A stretch of DNA of 64,000 nucleotides, taken from the NCBI RefSeq assembly GCF_000820845.2, contig NZ_CBXV010000005.1, forward strand, positions 204,956 through 268,955, written 5' to 3'. Position 1 is the first letter of the stretch; the number at the start of each line of letters is the position of its first letter. Below are positions 8,801-18,116 of the stretch, in pieces. This stretch comes from Pyrinomonas methylaliphatogenes (GTDB lineage Bacteria > Acidobacteriota > Blastocatellia > Pyrinomonadales > Pyrinomonadaceae). The notes below the pieces were generated by a model that did no database searches, had not been told where the DNA came from, and was given only the letters and a program-made list of their open reading frames with translations. The translations under genes and the position numbers were made by a program.

Positions 8801-10557
8801 GCGTCGAGCGCGACGTTTATCTGGTCCAATCCGGGAAGGCTTGGGACGGGAACGAGGGTCTCGATCGGCGCGGGCCGTCCGTTCAAGAGGACGGCGAACG
8901 ATCCGGCGCGTCGCACGCCGGTCGCAAATATCGCCAGCCGCCGCGTCATCGGTCCGAAGGGGGAGCGCAAGAAGGTATCGGCATCGAGCGCGATCGCTTC
9001 GCCACTCCGATCCGTGAACAGGGCGGGAAGCGTGCGGATGATGTTTGCCATGACGCGCGTTTGAAAGCCGTCTGGATTGGTGACGACGATCTCTGCCGGA
9101 CCGATCTCGGTTTCGGCGGGCACGTGAAAGTTCACCTGCGTCGGCGAGACGTAAAAGAGCTGCGCCGGTCGCCCGTTGACCGTGACGGTCACGCCGCCTA
9201 AGTTCAACGGGAAAGATCCGTCCGGTTGGCGTTGCGCTTGCAGGGCGTCGAAAGCGAAATTGTTCCCGGTGGCGATGGCGATGGAATCCGGCGCGAGCAG
9301 ATTGACTGGACCGCTGCCGAGCAGCGGCGCGCTCGTGATCGTTGCATCGGTCGAAAAGGGCGGGCGCGCCGGAAGCGTGGCCGTGTAGATTTCGCTGTTA
9401 TTCGCCAACGCAGCATCGGACACTGGACCGGAGAGGAGGCGCGCGAAATTGAAAGCGATGATGGTGCCGTCATCGCTCAGAGATGAAATGACTTCGGCGG
9501 CGGCGCCGGACGGCGCGCGCGTGACGGGGAACGCGCTTCGCGTCGGAAGGTCATAGACGTAGAGCTCCACGCTCCCATCCGAATTGAATCCGCCGAAGTT
9601 GCGCCGCGTCGCGAAAGCGATGCGCGATCCATCGCCGCTGATGGTCGCATTGAACGGGACATCGTTTTGGCGTGCGGTCAAAGAGGTGATCTGGCGCGTC
9701 AATCGATTGCGCCCGTCGAAAAGAAAGACTTGCGTCGCGCTGCCCATTCGAGCTTCATAGACCATGCGCCGCCCGTCGTCGCTGATGGCGCGTCCGCGCG
9801 TGAGCGCGAGCCCTTCGAGGTTGGCGGCGATCGTCTCTTCTTCGCCGCTGGCGAGATCACGAAGCACGAGATCGCATGCCGCGGCGCTCGTGCCTTGCGG
9901 GGCGAGATCGCGCACGTAGGCGAGATGCGATCCGTCGCCGCTCAATTTCGGTTCGAGCGAGCCGCGGACGCCCGCCGTGTTTGTTAGCTGCGAGAGGCTT
10001 TGCGTCGCCGCGTCGTAGATGAAGATCTCGAAGTTCATGTCCGGATTTTGGCCGGTCAGATCGCGGTTGGAATAAAAAGCGATGAGCCGCCCGTCGTCCG
10101 AGATTGAAGGGGCGAAACAGCCTTCTTGCGTGCGGCGCGAAACGTCTGTTGGCGATGTGTGGGTGATTTGGCGAAGTTGTGAACCGTCAAATAGAAAGAT
10201 CTCCAGATTGCGATCCCTGTTTTGGCCCAGCGGATCATCAGCGGTCGAAAATGCCACGCGCCGCCCGTCCTCTGAAACCGCCGGAGTGAAAGCGCGCGTG
10301 GCGGCTATCTGACTGAAGGCGCCGTTCGCGCGTATGACGCGAAAACTTGGCGGACCGCCAGCGCCAGCGATATCCGCGGACGATTCGAAGACGATCGTCT
10401 TCCCGTCACCGCTCAACGTCGGGTTGAGGTTGAGAGCCGTTTCCGGAGTCGAAGTGACGCGCCGTATCGCGATCTCGGTTTTGAACTCCAAAGTTGGCGT
10501 CTGTTGGAAGCTGGCCCACAATAGGACAAAGATGAGGAAAGGTCCGATGTGAGGCAT
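5881..10557 (-). CDS. Giant secreted protein: TolB-like propeller, BIG_2 and three lamin-tail domains
   Basis: 1558 residues from the ATG at 10555-10557, with AAAGGAG eight bases upstream. A signal peptide (FLIFVLLWASF) opens the protein. Residues about 30-400 hold TolB/PD40-like beta-propeller units (repeats of the type LSGDGKTIVFES, ISDDGRLIAFYSNRDL). About 420-600 is the bacterial cell-surface beta-sandwich common in Acidobacteriota (VTVNGRPAQLFYVSPTQVNF). Lamin-tail (LTD) domains start near 620, 990 and 1375, each with an INE and a D/EFIELxN motif. BIG_2 Ig-like domains lie near 805, 905, 1182 and 1270. Dockerin-like strings GDANRDGVRSGSDDEF occur inside two LTDs. Likely an extracellular or surface scaffold; no enzyme motif is seen. 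Confidence 0.85.
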   Translation of the reverse strand: MPHIGPFLIFVLLWASFQQTPTLEFKTEIAIRRVTSTPETALNLNPTLSGDGKTIVFESSADIAGAGGPPSFRVIRANGAFSQIAATRAFTPAVSEDGRRVAFSTADDPLGQNRDRNLEIFLFDGSQLRQITHTSPTDVSRRTQEGCFAPSISDDGRLIAFYSNRDLTGQNPDMNFEIFIYDAATQSLSQLTNTAGVRGSLEPKLSGDGSHLAYVRDLAPQGTSAAACDLVLRDLASGEEETIAANLEGLALTRGRAISDDGRRMVYEARMGSATQVFLFDGRNRLTRQITSLTARQNDVPFNATISGDGSRIAFATRRNFGGFNSDGSVELYVYDLPTRSAFPVTRAPSGAAAEVISSLSDDGTIIAFNFARLLSGPVSDAALANNSEIYTATLPARPPFSTDATITSAPLLGSGPVNLLAPDSIAIATGNNFAFDALQAQRQPDGSFPLNLGGVTVTVNGRPAQLFYVSPTQVNFHVPAETEIGPAEIVVTNPDGFQTRVMANIIRTLPALFTDRSGEAIALDADTFLRSPFGPMTRRLAIFATGVRRAGSFAVLLNGRPAPIETLVPVPSLPGLDQINVALDARPAGPATVEIVADGRNSNRATITFSGARRSALVINEVLFDPPDGALGDANRDGVRSGSDDEFIELVNASGDALDLSNWTVEVRAAGDARASVRHVFAAGTQLAAGDAIVVFGGGNFDARNPAFGGAQVVAASAGNLSLNNSGALITVRDATGAIIDEFAYGTPQDDFAGSGINQSVTRSPDIAGAFVRHLSAQGAAGRRFSPGTRADGSFFIARAASLASVSLEPPALALVEGQTATLTARALDQYGRPFERASFAFASSDDAIATVTAVNVVGAEATATVRALRAGTAQLALTASDGATTITRAATVSVAPAPPRVTRLEIEPKQASVNRGNVRQFAARAFNERGEEITGVRFDWSTTDAEIATANTQGEARGVGVGRVKVRVSAPDGMGGTISDEATLEVRLPLVINEILADVPPDDPATRNIEGDANRDGTRNSADDEFIELVNASSEPVDISNVTISDSTATRFTFPANTRLDAGRAAVIFGGGAAPRNDPAFGGALIFTANSLGLNDGGDAVHVRLRVGGADVTVASQSYGSSGGPVAPSDQSLTRSPDASIDSAGGELTAHANAVNAQGRLFSPGTRADGTPFGSPPIARIEIIPASASARTGQSATFMARAFTVANGAERELSNVSFIWSASDANRADLAPTAGPSTTATALAAGTVTIRARAGGQEAVATLTITPVVASVDLNPDAATVGIGNSVTFTATARDAQGREVPGIAFDFSLRDAQPAGVATVIAQTADTITVRADRVGSVNVVARYTRPDDGAVLEDSSALTVRAAGPAVPAPGQIVINEALVAFSSSTAETRNDFIELLNKTDQPLDISGLTITFRSSGAGNAPATVQLPGSVGSGTVIIGPRSYFLVVNGAETFGVAADYNAGAGNLDLNGTTGAIKIEIGGTKLDGFAYQGGSSPPAAPFNSYGEGAIFAFTSGATNDLIRSPDGADTNDNARDFRRNGSTSNVSPKRANPTIP

Positions 10558-10560
10558 GGA

Positions 10561-10662
10561 CTGATCTCCTTTCGACCCATGGCGGAAGGCGATACCCGAC
10601 CCGGGCTTCGGCGAGTGTCGCCTGCTGATCCCCTTTCGACTCGTAGCGCGGAAGGCGATGCC
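10561..10662. repeat. Imperfect direct repeat pair, 64-nt period
   Basis: Copies at 10561-10596 and 10625-10662 share CTGATC.CCTTTCGAC and GCGGAAGGCGAT. They lie directly upstream of the giant secreted gene; the first overlaps its ribosome-site region. The period matches the other repeat clusters of the window. Apart from these and the hairpin at 10797-10824, the stretch 10558-10863 shows nothing. Confidence 0.45.
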
Positions 10663-10796
10663 TTGCGCTCTCCGGTGAAGATGCGCCGCCCATTCTAGCT
10701 CTTTTTCGCGCGAAGGCAAGAGACTTCTGCCGCGGAAAAGGAGGATGGCTGCTTGTTGTTTAGAGCGGGCCTAAGCGCTGGGTGGTGGAAAATGAT

Positions 10797-10824
10797 AAGG
10801 GGTGCAAAACGTTTTGCACCCCTT
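10797..10824 (-). terminator. 28-bp perfect palindrome, probable terminator
   Basis: AAGGGGTGCAAAAC and its exact reverse complement abut with no spacer. On the minus strand it follows the gene ending at 10864 and is followed by ATCATTTTCC. A similar GGGG(T/C)GCAAAA arm is used in the rho terminator at 16619-16653. Confidence 0.55.
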
Positions 10825-10863
10825 AACGGTTCCGAATGGATGATTGCACGGAAAGAATAGTCG

Positions 10864-11118
10864 TTATGCCGCGTAACGGTCATCCAGAGTTTCGGCGAAA
10901 ACGCGCCGGCCATTCAAGGCATCGTCGATGATCTCGCGCACTGCGGCTACGTCCGGATTGACGTCCATCCGATCGCAGGCGCGCAGATGACGAAGGATCC
11001 CTTCCGTCGCGATTTCGCGCGCGACTCCGGTTAGCTTGGCATAACGACGGGCTTGGATATGATCTATCTTCTTCAATCGCTCTTCGAGCGAGATAGCAGT
11101 TGCTGCACCGATGCTCAT
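10864..11118 (-). CDS. Small hypothetical protein
   Basis: 84 residues from the ATG at 11116-11118, with GAAGGAG six bases upstream. Largely helical, charged and soluble (SLEERLKKIDHIQARRYAKL, then REIIDDALNGRRVFAETLDD). No signal peptide, membrane segment or known motif. Its start overlaps the end of the small frame at 11115-11315 in an ATGA junction, so the two may be translated together. A terminator-like palindrome follows at 10797-10824. Family not recognised; a small regulatory or toxin-antitoxin type pair is possible, but nothing in the sequence proves it. Confidence 0.55.
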   Translation of the reverse strand: MSIGAATAISLEERLKKIDHIQARRYAKLTGVAREIATEGILRHLRACDRMDVNPDVAAVREIIDDALNGRRVFAETLDDRYAA

Positions 11119-11315
11119 TTTTGCTCCTTCCTCAAGAGTTTGAGTTCTGCCGCTTCTAAGAAGCGGCGATGGTCTAGATCTTCGAGATAAAGATAGATGC
11201 ATGAAATCCGCTTCGGGATGTGTTTCCGTTGCGATTCCACAAAAAATCGCGCAATCCGACCGCACATTGGGGATTGGAAGCGCACCCAGATGTTTCGGGG
11301 GATTGCAGAAAACAC
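11115..11315 (-). CDS. Possible small ORF coupled to the 84-residue gene
   Basis: 66 residues ending in LEAAELKLLRKEQK. Its stop overlaps the ATG of the next gene (ATGA), a common sign of translational coupling. The C-terminal half looks protein-like (SCIYLYLEDLDHRRF); the N-terminal part is less convincing and no clear ribosome site was seen, so this could be a remnant of a longer gene. The rest of 11316-11554 shows no recognisable feature. Confidence 0.35.
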   Translation of the reverse strand: MFSAIPRNIWVRFQSPMCGRIARFFVESQRKHIPKRISCIYLYLEDLDHRRFLEAAELKLLRKEQK

Positions 11316-11554
11316 TAAATGCTAGCAGAAAGTCGGCGAAAATGCTAGAGGAAAAAGCCTCTTTTTTCACCCGACCCCCTCCTTGAGGTGGGCTAAGTTA
11401 TTGGTGGTTTGAGATTTTTCCCTTTGCCGGCGGGGCGGGAGGGTAATTTGTCTAGGTTCAAAACAATTCCCGCTCGCTTTGGTGTTGGCGTGATTCGGTC
11501 TATTGATGTGCTTAGGTGAGGAGATGTTCGAGGGAAGCTCGGTATCGCGCGAAT

Positions 11555-11601
11555 TAGCGCGCCATTCTCCCTCGATTCGCTCCGAGGGAGGATGGCGCGC
11601 T
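11555..11601 (-). terminator. Terminator hairpin downstream of the HU gene
   Basis: AGCGCGCCATTCTCCCTCG and the facing CGAGGGAGGATGGCGCGCT form a stem of about 19 bp with one mismatch around a short loop. It lies 16 bp after the stop codon of the HU-family gene. The following T tract is weak. Confidence 0.65.
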
Positions 11602-11617
11602 TTATGTGTTGTTCGTC

Positions 11618-11926
11618 CTATTTTTTCGGCACCACGGCGTCTTTCATCGCCTTGCCGATACGAAACTTAAGCGTCGTCTTGGCAGGGATGTGGATCGGCT
11701 CACCGGTCTGCGGGTTCCGCCCTTCGCGCGCCTTGCGTTGCGACAGGACGAGTTTGCCGAATCCCGGCAGAACGAATTCGCCGCTGCGCTTGACCTCGCG
11801 CGTCGCCAAGTCGGCCAACTCTTGGAAGAAGGCCTTCGCCTCGGCGCGCTTCATCTCGAACTTCTCGGCGAAGTGGTTGATGATCTCGGATTGAGTCATG
11901 CGCTTCTTAGCTGCTTTGGTCGCCAT
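11618..11926 (-). CDS. hup: HU/IHF-family DNA-binding protein
   Basis: 102 residues, close to the usual 90-100. The N-terminal helical dimerisation half (MTQSEIINHFAEKFEMKRAE) is followed by the beta-arm region. The HU signature (GFGKLVLSQRKAREGRNPQT, ending GEPIHIPA) is intact, including the arm-tip Pro that intercalates into DNA. A short Lys/Ala-rich extension (MATKAAKKR) precedes the core. HU proteins bend and compact DNA. It is a single gene with its own terminator at 11555-11601. Confidence 0.93.
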   Translation of the reverse strand: MATKAAKKRMTQSEIINHFAEKFEMKRAEAKAFFQELADLATREVKRSGEFVLPGFGKLVLSQRKAREGRNPQTGEPIHIPAKTTLKFRIGKAMKDAVVPKK

Positions 11927-12049
11927 CTTTGGTCTTCTTTACCTCCAGTGGATTCGTAAAGTTTCAGAGTAAAACTTGCGAGAAGGACATATACCATAAG
12001 GGAGGCTCGCGCGTCTCGGAAAAACGTGCAAAAAAGCCGAAAATTTGCA

Positions 12050-12290
12050 AAAAAATCTCTCCGCCCTGTCGATCGGGGAGCAGCCCCGGGCTTCGTCCGG
12101 CCAATTCACGCAAAGGGGATCGAAAACGACCTTCACTGTCGCCGGTAAGCGGATTGGGTTTCTCAAAGTGGGGCGGGGCGCGGCGCAGGATCGAAAACGA
12201 CCTTTGCCGTCGCCGGTAGACGGAAGATAACAAGCTCTCGCGCGCCCTCTGCGAGATTGAAAATGACCCTTGCTGTCGATAGGGCGATCT
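12050..12290. repeat. Three to four imperfect repeats, 66-71 nt period (CRISPR-like)
   Basis: Units at 12117-12152 and 12188-12223 agree at 31 of 36 positions (GGATCGAAAACGACC, then GTCGCCGGTA). A third unit at about 12254-12289 and a weak one near 12050-12081 (CTGTCGATCGGGG) continue the spacing. The intervening 30-35 nt differ from gap to gap. In minus orientation each unit can form a small CGAC/GTCG stem. This is the geometry of a decayed CRISPR array, but the units are too divergent for an active one and no cas gene is near. The rest of 11927-12473 shows nothing. Confidence 0.5.
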
Positions 12291-12473
12291 TCGAGCTTAC
12301 CGGCCTCATGACGTGGCGTTTGATCTGATATACTGCTCTTGCGTGCGCTTTGCCTCATTGGGAAGCGTGGGGCGCGTGTGCGGCGTGTGGGCGATGGCCG
12401 ATCCTTGCCCCTGCGCGTCGCGACGGCGTTAGGGTAGTTTGCGCGCTCGCTTGAAGGAGAGTCAAATTCGAAT

Positions 12474-12707
12474 ATGATCAAGATGATCATCGCACTGGTT
12501 ATCGGATTTCTGATCGGGGCTGCATGTCGCTGGTTCGATATTCCCGTTCCGGCGCCGCCGCAACTTCTCGGCGTCTTCCTGATCATGTCGATTACGGTCG
12601 GCTATTTGCTCACCGATAAGTTCATCGCTGCGCGTGCGGCGGCCAGATCGGCCATGCGGGGCGCAGATCGGATCGAGCTCTCGACGAAAGAGCATAATAG
12701 GAACTGA
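12474..12707 (+). CDS. XapX (DUF1427) domain small membrane protein
   Basis: 77 residues. Two hydrophobic segments (IIALVIGFLIGAACRW and LLGVFLIMSITVGYLL) flank the PVPAPPQLLG turn typical of XapX-domain proteins. A charged C-terminal tail of about 27 residues follows. GGAGAG lies about 12 nt upstream of the ATG. Cytoplasmic-membrane location expected; the role of the family is unclear. It is a single gene, convergent with purA. Confidence 0.75.
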   Translation: MIKMIIALVIGFLIGAACRWFDIPVPAPPQLLGVFLIMSITVGYLLTDKFIAARAAARSAMRGADRIELSTKEHNRN

Positions 12708-12749
12708 TCGCAGTTCATCGCCATTGGCGCGGGCTTTCAATCGGGCATC

Positions 12750-14099
12750 TCAAGCGCCCAACCAGGAAGCGAGCGCGGAGTCTCGGGTGATGATAGTCTG
12801 ATTGCGTTCTGGCCCGGTTGAGATGAGGCCGATCGGGACGCCGACTTCATCTTCGAGGAAGGCGATATATTGCCGGGCCCTTTCGGGCAACTCTTCCCAG
12901 TTGGTTACGCCGAGCGTGGACGTTTGCCAACCCGGAAGCGTCGTATAGATCGGTTCGACGCGCCGCAGATCCTGTGCGACGGCGGGGAAGGAGTCGAGTT
13001 CGCGGCCATCGAGTCTGTATCCGATGCACACTTTGATCTTATCGAGCGCATCGAGGACGTCGAGTTTCGTCAGAGCGATGGTCGTAAATCCGTTGATCTC
13101 TGCGGCGTAACGGGTAGCGAAAGCGTCGAACCAGCCGCACCGACGCGGGCGCCCCGTCGAGGCTCCGTATTCGCGCCCTCTTTCACGGATCAGGTTGCCG
13201 ATCGCCATCTCTTCGCCCACCATCTCGGTGGGGAAAGGGCCTTCGCCGACGCGCGTCGTGTAAGTTCGAACGATGCCGAGCACGCCCGTAATGCGATGTG
13301 GCGCTAGGCCCGAACCGATGCATGCGCCACCTGCTGTCGTGCTCGACGATGTGACGAAAGGATAGGTCCCGTGATCGACGTCGAGCAGCGTCGCCTGTGC
13401 GCCTTCGAGCAGAATCGAACGCCCTTCGCGCGCGGCGCGATTAAGGAAGGCGGTCGTATCGGTGACAAATGGCGCCAGATGTTGCACGGCGCGCCAAGTC
13501 TCTTCGAAGACTTGATCGGCGCTCATCGCTTGGCGGCCATATGCGACGATGATGCGGTTCGCATCTTCGAGGTTGCGCTCGATGCGCGCGCGCAGCACCT
13601 CTGGATTCAAGGCATCGGCGGTGCGTATGCCGCGCCGCCCGGCTTTGTCCTCATAGGCTGGCCCGATGCCGCGCAGCGTCGTCCCGACCCGTTCATTACC
13701 GAGCCGCTCTTCACTCGTGTGGTCCAACACGCGGTGGTACGGGAGGATCAGATGAGCCCTGGAGCTGACGAGAACCCTTTCAGGCGTCACCTTCAACCCT
13801 TGAGCGCGCAGCCTTTCGGCCTCTTCGAAGAAGGCTTGCGGATCGATGACCATCCCGTTGCCCAGCACGCAGGTTTTATCGGGATGGACGATCCCCGAAG
13901 GCAGAAGGTGGAGGACGTATGAGCGCGATCCGATCTGAACCGAATGACCGGCGTTATGGCCGCCCTGGTAGCGGACGACGATGTCGAAACGCTCGGCCAG
14001 CAGATCTACTATTTTGCCTTTCCCTTCGTCGCCCCATTGGGCGCCGACGACGACGATGATGCGCGATCCGTTTTCGGGAGGGCGAGCGGCTCTTTTCAT
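12750..14099 (-). CDS. purA: Adenylosuccinate synthetase
   Basis: 449 residues, slightly longer than the usual 430 because of a short basic start (MKRAARPPENGSR). It joins IMP and aspartate using GTP to form adenylosuccinate, the first committed step to AMP. Family motifs are present: GAQWGDEGKGKIVD (residues about 19-32, phosphate loop with the catalytic Asp), GHNAGHSV (about 54-61), RGIGPAYEDKAGRRG and the C-terminal TGPERNQTI. The ATG follows the stop codon of the ykgJ-like gene directly, so the two are probably cotranscribed. Confidence 0.97.
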   Translation of the reverse strand: MKRAARPPENGSRIIVVVGAQWGDEGKGKIVDLLAERFDIVVRYQGGHNAGHSVQIGSRSYVLHLLPSGIVHPDKTCVLGNGMVIDPQAFFEEAERLRAQGLKVTPERVLVSSRAHLILPYHRVLDHTSEERLGNERVGTTLRGIGPAYEDKAGRRGIRTADALNPEVLRARIERNLEDANRIIVAYGRQAMSADQVFEETWRAVQHLAPFVTDTTAFLNRAAREGRSILLEGAQATLLDVDHGTYPFVTSSSTTAGGACIGSGLAPHRITGVLGIVRTYTTRVGEGPFPTEMVGEEMAIGNLIRERGREYGASTGRPRRCGWFDAFATRYAAEINGFTTIALTKLDVLDALDKIKVCIGYRLDGRELDSFPAVAQDLRRVEPIYTTLPGWQTSTLGVTNWEELPERARQYIAFLEDEVGVPIGLISTGPERNQTIITRDSALASWLGA

Positions 14100-14495
14100 C
14101 TATGACTCCAAAGAAGATCTATTCATCAGTTCGACTTGGACCGGACGTTCGACGAAGTGGTAGCTACATCTGCCGCGCACTTCCTCTAAGTCGCGCCAAT
14201 CGATCGGGAACAGGCGGCATTGGTTGGGCCGATCGCTGTAGATCCCGCAGCTTGTCGTCCCATCCGCATGGCGGCGCAAGAAGGGACATTTGAAAAGGAT
14301 CTCGCAGCATGCGCCACAACGATTGCATTCGCCGCGCCGACCGCTCGTCCGCGGAAATGGGCGTTGACGAATCGGCGCAACTTGCCTTGAGCTTGACGCG
14401 CGCGGAATTTCGCATCCCCGATGGCGCGCAACCATTTTACTGCGACCGGCCTCATTTCGAGGGCGCCGTGCGATGAGCGAATCCGTCCTTCTCAT
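14100..14495 (-). CDS. YkgJ-type CxxCxxCC iron-sulfur protein
   Basis: 131 residues if read from the ATG at 14493-14495; another in-frame ATG lies at 14433-14435 (111 residues). Longer starts are unlikely because they would include the trxA terminator at 14586-14619. The family motif CNRCGACC sits in the middle, with two further conserved Cys (TTSCGIYSDRPNQCRLFPID), the pattern of proteins thought to bind a metal or Fe-S cluster. The N-terminal part is basic and poorly conserved in look. The stop abuts the purA start. Confidence 0.7.
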   Translation of the reverse strand: MRRTDSLIARRPRNEAGRSKMVARHRGCEIPRASSSRQVAPIRQRPFPRTSGRRGECNRCGACCEILFKCPFLRRHADGTTSCGIYSDRPNQCRLFPIDWRDLEEVRGRCSYHFVERPVQVELMNRSSLES

Positions 14496-14585
14496 AAGCT
14501 TTAGCGCGCCTGGCGATACCGCGGGCACATCCGCGCGGCACGCGCTTGCCGGTCCGCGTCGCGCTCGGATGTCGCGTAACAAAGC

Positions 14586-14619
14586 TGTGGCGTGGACGGT
14601 TTGCCGATCCCACGCCACA
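14586..14619 (-). terminator. Terminator hairpin after trxA
   Basis: TGTGGCGTGG (14586-14595) and CCACGCCACA (14610-14619) form a perfect 10-bp stem with a 14-nt loop. On the minus strand it lies 9 bp past the trxA stop and is followed by GCTTTGTT. Confidence 0.65.
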
Positions 14620-14627
14620 TGACGACT

Positions 14628-14969
14628 TTAGGTGTTGGCCGGTGCTAGGTGTTTTTCGATCAGACGTGATATCGCCTCTTTCGAGACTGCGCCGACGACG
14701 CGCTCCTCCTCCTTGCCGTTCTTGAAGAGGATCAACGTCGGGATGCCCTTGATGCCGTAACGATGCGGCGTGTTGGGATTATCGTCCACATTCATCTTGA
14801 CGACCTTCGCGCTGCCCGCGTATTTTTCCGCGATAGCGTCGATCGTCGGGGCGAGCATCCGGCACGGCGCGCACCACTCAGCCCAAAAATCGACCAATAC
14901 GGGTTTATCTGATTGCAGAACGTCCTTTTCGAAGCTGCTATCGGTTACCTCTGTCACGTGGTCGCCCAT
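14628..14969 (-). CDS. trxA: Thioredoxin
   Basis: 113 residues with the complete thioredoxin fold order. The redox motif is WCAPC (Cys33 and Cys36) instead of the classical WCGPC; this Gly-to-Ala change is seen in some bacterial thioredoxins. The cis-Pro loop ([14 protein letters not shown]) and buried Asp (LVDFWAEW) are intact. It is a cytoplasmic disulfide reductant for ribonucleotide reductase and other enzymes. An AGGAGAG ribosome site precedes the ATG. It is followed by its own terminator and, further on, by ykgJ and purA. Confidence 0.95.
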   Translation of the reverse strand: MGDHVTEVTDSSFEKDVLQSDKPVLVDFWAEWCAPCRMLAPTIDAIAEKYAGSAKVVKMNVDDNPNTPHRYGIKGIPTLILFKNGKEEERVVGAVSKEAISRLIEKHLAPANT

Positions 14970-15015
14970 GATTGCTCTCTCCTAGATCAAATTATTCAGA
15001 TTAACCGTCAAGGAT

Positions 15016-15038
15016 CGAAGGGGAAAGCCTCCCCTTCG
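15016..15038 (-). terminator. Hairpin after glgA
   Basis: CGAAGGGGA and TCCCCTTCG form a perfect 9-bp stem with a 5-nt loop, about 90 bp past the glgA stop on the minus strand. The T tract is weak, so the call is tentative. Confidence 0.45.
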
Positions 15039-15128
15039 CCTCTTCGCGTTGTCGCTTCGGTCCTCAGTCAAATATCGCTGAAAAGCCTCCCGGAGCGCAA
15101 GTCGCCGCGTTTGGACTCGAAGCCCGCC

Positions 15129-16556
15129 TCAGCCGACGATCGCGCGATAAAGGTCTAGGTACCGCTGCGCGGCAGCTTCCCACGAGTTGTTCTGGCGCAT
15201 CCCGTTGATCTGGATCGCGCGCCACAGATCCCGTTCGGCGTAACAGTAGAGCGCCTCATAGAGGCTTTCGAGCATCGCCTCGGCCCGGTAGTCTCTGAAC
15301 TTGAACCCAGTCCCGGTCCGGCGCGCGCGATCGAACTCTTCGACCGTATCATCGAGCCCGCCGGTGGCGCGCACCACGGGCACCGTCCCGTAGCGCATGC
15401 TGTACATCTGATTCAAGCCACAAGGTTCGTAGAGCGAGGGCATTAGAAAGATATCGGCGCCGGCTTCGATTTGATGGGCCAAGGCTTCGCTCGCGTAGCC
15501 GATATAGACGCCGACTTGTTGCGGGGCGCGATCGCGTAGGCTCTGCAGGAATTCCTCGTATTCGCGTGCGCCCGCTCCCAAGGCGATAAAGTAGGCTCCG
15601 GTCTCGAGGAGCGCGTCTGCCGCCTCGCGTATCAAGTCATACCCCTTCTGCGCGACGAGCCGCGAGATGATCGCGATAATGGGACGCGACGGTTCGAGAG
15701 GAAGGCCGAAACGGCGCAGCAAATCTACCTTACACGCGCTCTTGCCCGTCAGATCCGCCGCGCTGTAGTGAGCGGCGATGAACGGATCGGTCTCAGGGTC
15801 CCAAACTTCGTAGTCGATGCCGTTGGTAATGCCGACCAAGCGGTCGCGGCGCGCGCGCAGCAGCCAATCTAGGCCATAGCCCTGTTCGGGCGTTTGGATC
15901 TCAAGGGCGTAGCGGCGGCTTACGGTCGAAAGCCAATCGGCGGCCATCAGACCAGCTTTCAAGGCCGAAGCGGCGCCGTCTTTCAAGAAGAGATCGATCG
16001 TCTGCTGATCTTGAAAGCCGAGCTTGGGCAACAGGCTGGCGTCGAAGATGCCTTGGTAGGCGAGGTTGTGAATCGACAGCAGCGTGCGCGTTTGGGCGAA
16101 GAAGGGATCGTGCGCGCGCCATCGGCTGAGTTCAACGACGGCGAAAGCGCAGGGCCAATCGTTGCAGTGCAAAATATCCGGCGGCCCTCCCAGGAGTTTG
16201 AGCGACACAAGCGTCGCATGCGAGAAGAAGGCGAAGCGCTCGTGATCATCGCCGTAGCCGTAAATGCCGGGGCGCGCGAAATAGTCGGGAAGATCCAGCA
16301 GAAAGGTGGGAGCGCCTGAGGCTTCGCTATACCAGACTTTGACGATGTAGCGCCTACCGGCCCATTCGACTTCCAAGCCTTCAAATACAACCTTATCAAG
16401 CAGCGACCGTTCGACGCGCTCATAGAGCGGCACGAAGAGCGCGACATCGGCCCGGCCCGTTCGACGCAACGCTTTTGTCAACGCGCCAGCGACATCGCCC
16501 AGCCCACCCGTTTTAGAGTAGGGAACGGCTTCCGGCGAAAGGACGGCAACGCGCAA
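15129..16556 (-). CDS. glgA: Glycogen (starch) synthase, GT5
   Basis: 475 residues, normal for ADP-glucose-type bacterial GlgA. It extends alpha-1,4-glucan. The N-terminal substrate loop has KTGGLGDVAGAL (residues about 15-26). GT5 landmarks include HCNDWPCAF, ISRLVAQKGYDL and the C-terminal PSLYEPCGLNQMYSMRYG with the catalytic acidic residue and the RATGGLDDTV box. The start is TTG at 16556, four bases after AGGAG; the family alignment (MRVAVLSPEAVPYSKTGGLG) supports it. A glucan phosphorylase lies elsewhere in the window (32582-34759). Confidence 0.95.
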   Translation of the reverse strand: MRVAVLSPEAVPYSKTGGLGDVAGALTKALRRTGRADVALFVPLYERVERSLLDKVVFEGLEVEWAGRRYIVKVWYSEASGAPTFLLDLPDYFARPGIYGYGDDHERFAFFSHATLVSLKLLGGPPDILHCNDWPCAFAVVELSRWRAHDPFFAQTRTLLSIHNLAYQGIFDASLLPKLGFQDQQTIDLFLKDGAASALKAGLMAADWLSTVSRRYALEIQTPEQGYGLDWLLRARRDRLVGITNGIDYEVWDPETDPFIAAHYSAADLTGKSACKVDLLRRFGLPLEPSRPIIAIISRLVAQKGYDLIREAADALLETGAYFIALGAGAREYEEFLQSLRDRAPQQVGVYIGYASEALAHQIEAGADIFLMPSLYEPCGLNQMYSMRYGTVPVVRATGGLDDTVEEFDRARRTGTGFKFRDYRAEAMLESLYEALYCYAERDLWRAIQINGMRQNNSWEAAAQRYLDLYRAIVG

Positions 16557-16618
16557 AAGTCTCCTGCTCCCTTCGACTCAAGGTAATCAAAGTCCTACCG
16601 GAGTTTAAAGGGGTCCGC

Positions 16619-16653
16619 AGAAGGGGCGCAAAAAAGCTCTTTGCGCCCCTTCT
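16619..16653 (-). terminator. Terminator after rho
   Basis: AGAAGGGGCGCAAA and TTTGCGCCCCTTCT form a 14-bp perfect stem around a 7-nt loop, placed 12 bp past the rho stop. It resembles the palindrome at 10797-10824 in arm sequence. Confidence 0.75.
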
Positions 16654-16664
16654 TAGGCCAGTGA

Positions 16665-18116
<1,452 letters not shown>

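Noticed and set aside
11119..11370. N-terminal extension of the 84-residue gene to an upstream ATG
   Set aside because: The extension has no protein-like pattern and a good ribosome site precedes the internal ATG at 11118.
14981..14989. TTGATCTAG half-site before trxA (minus strand)
   Set aside because: Only half of a Crp/Fnr palindrome, and it overlaps the ribosome-binding region of trxA.
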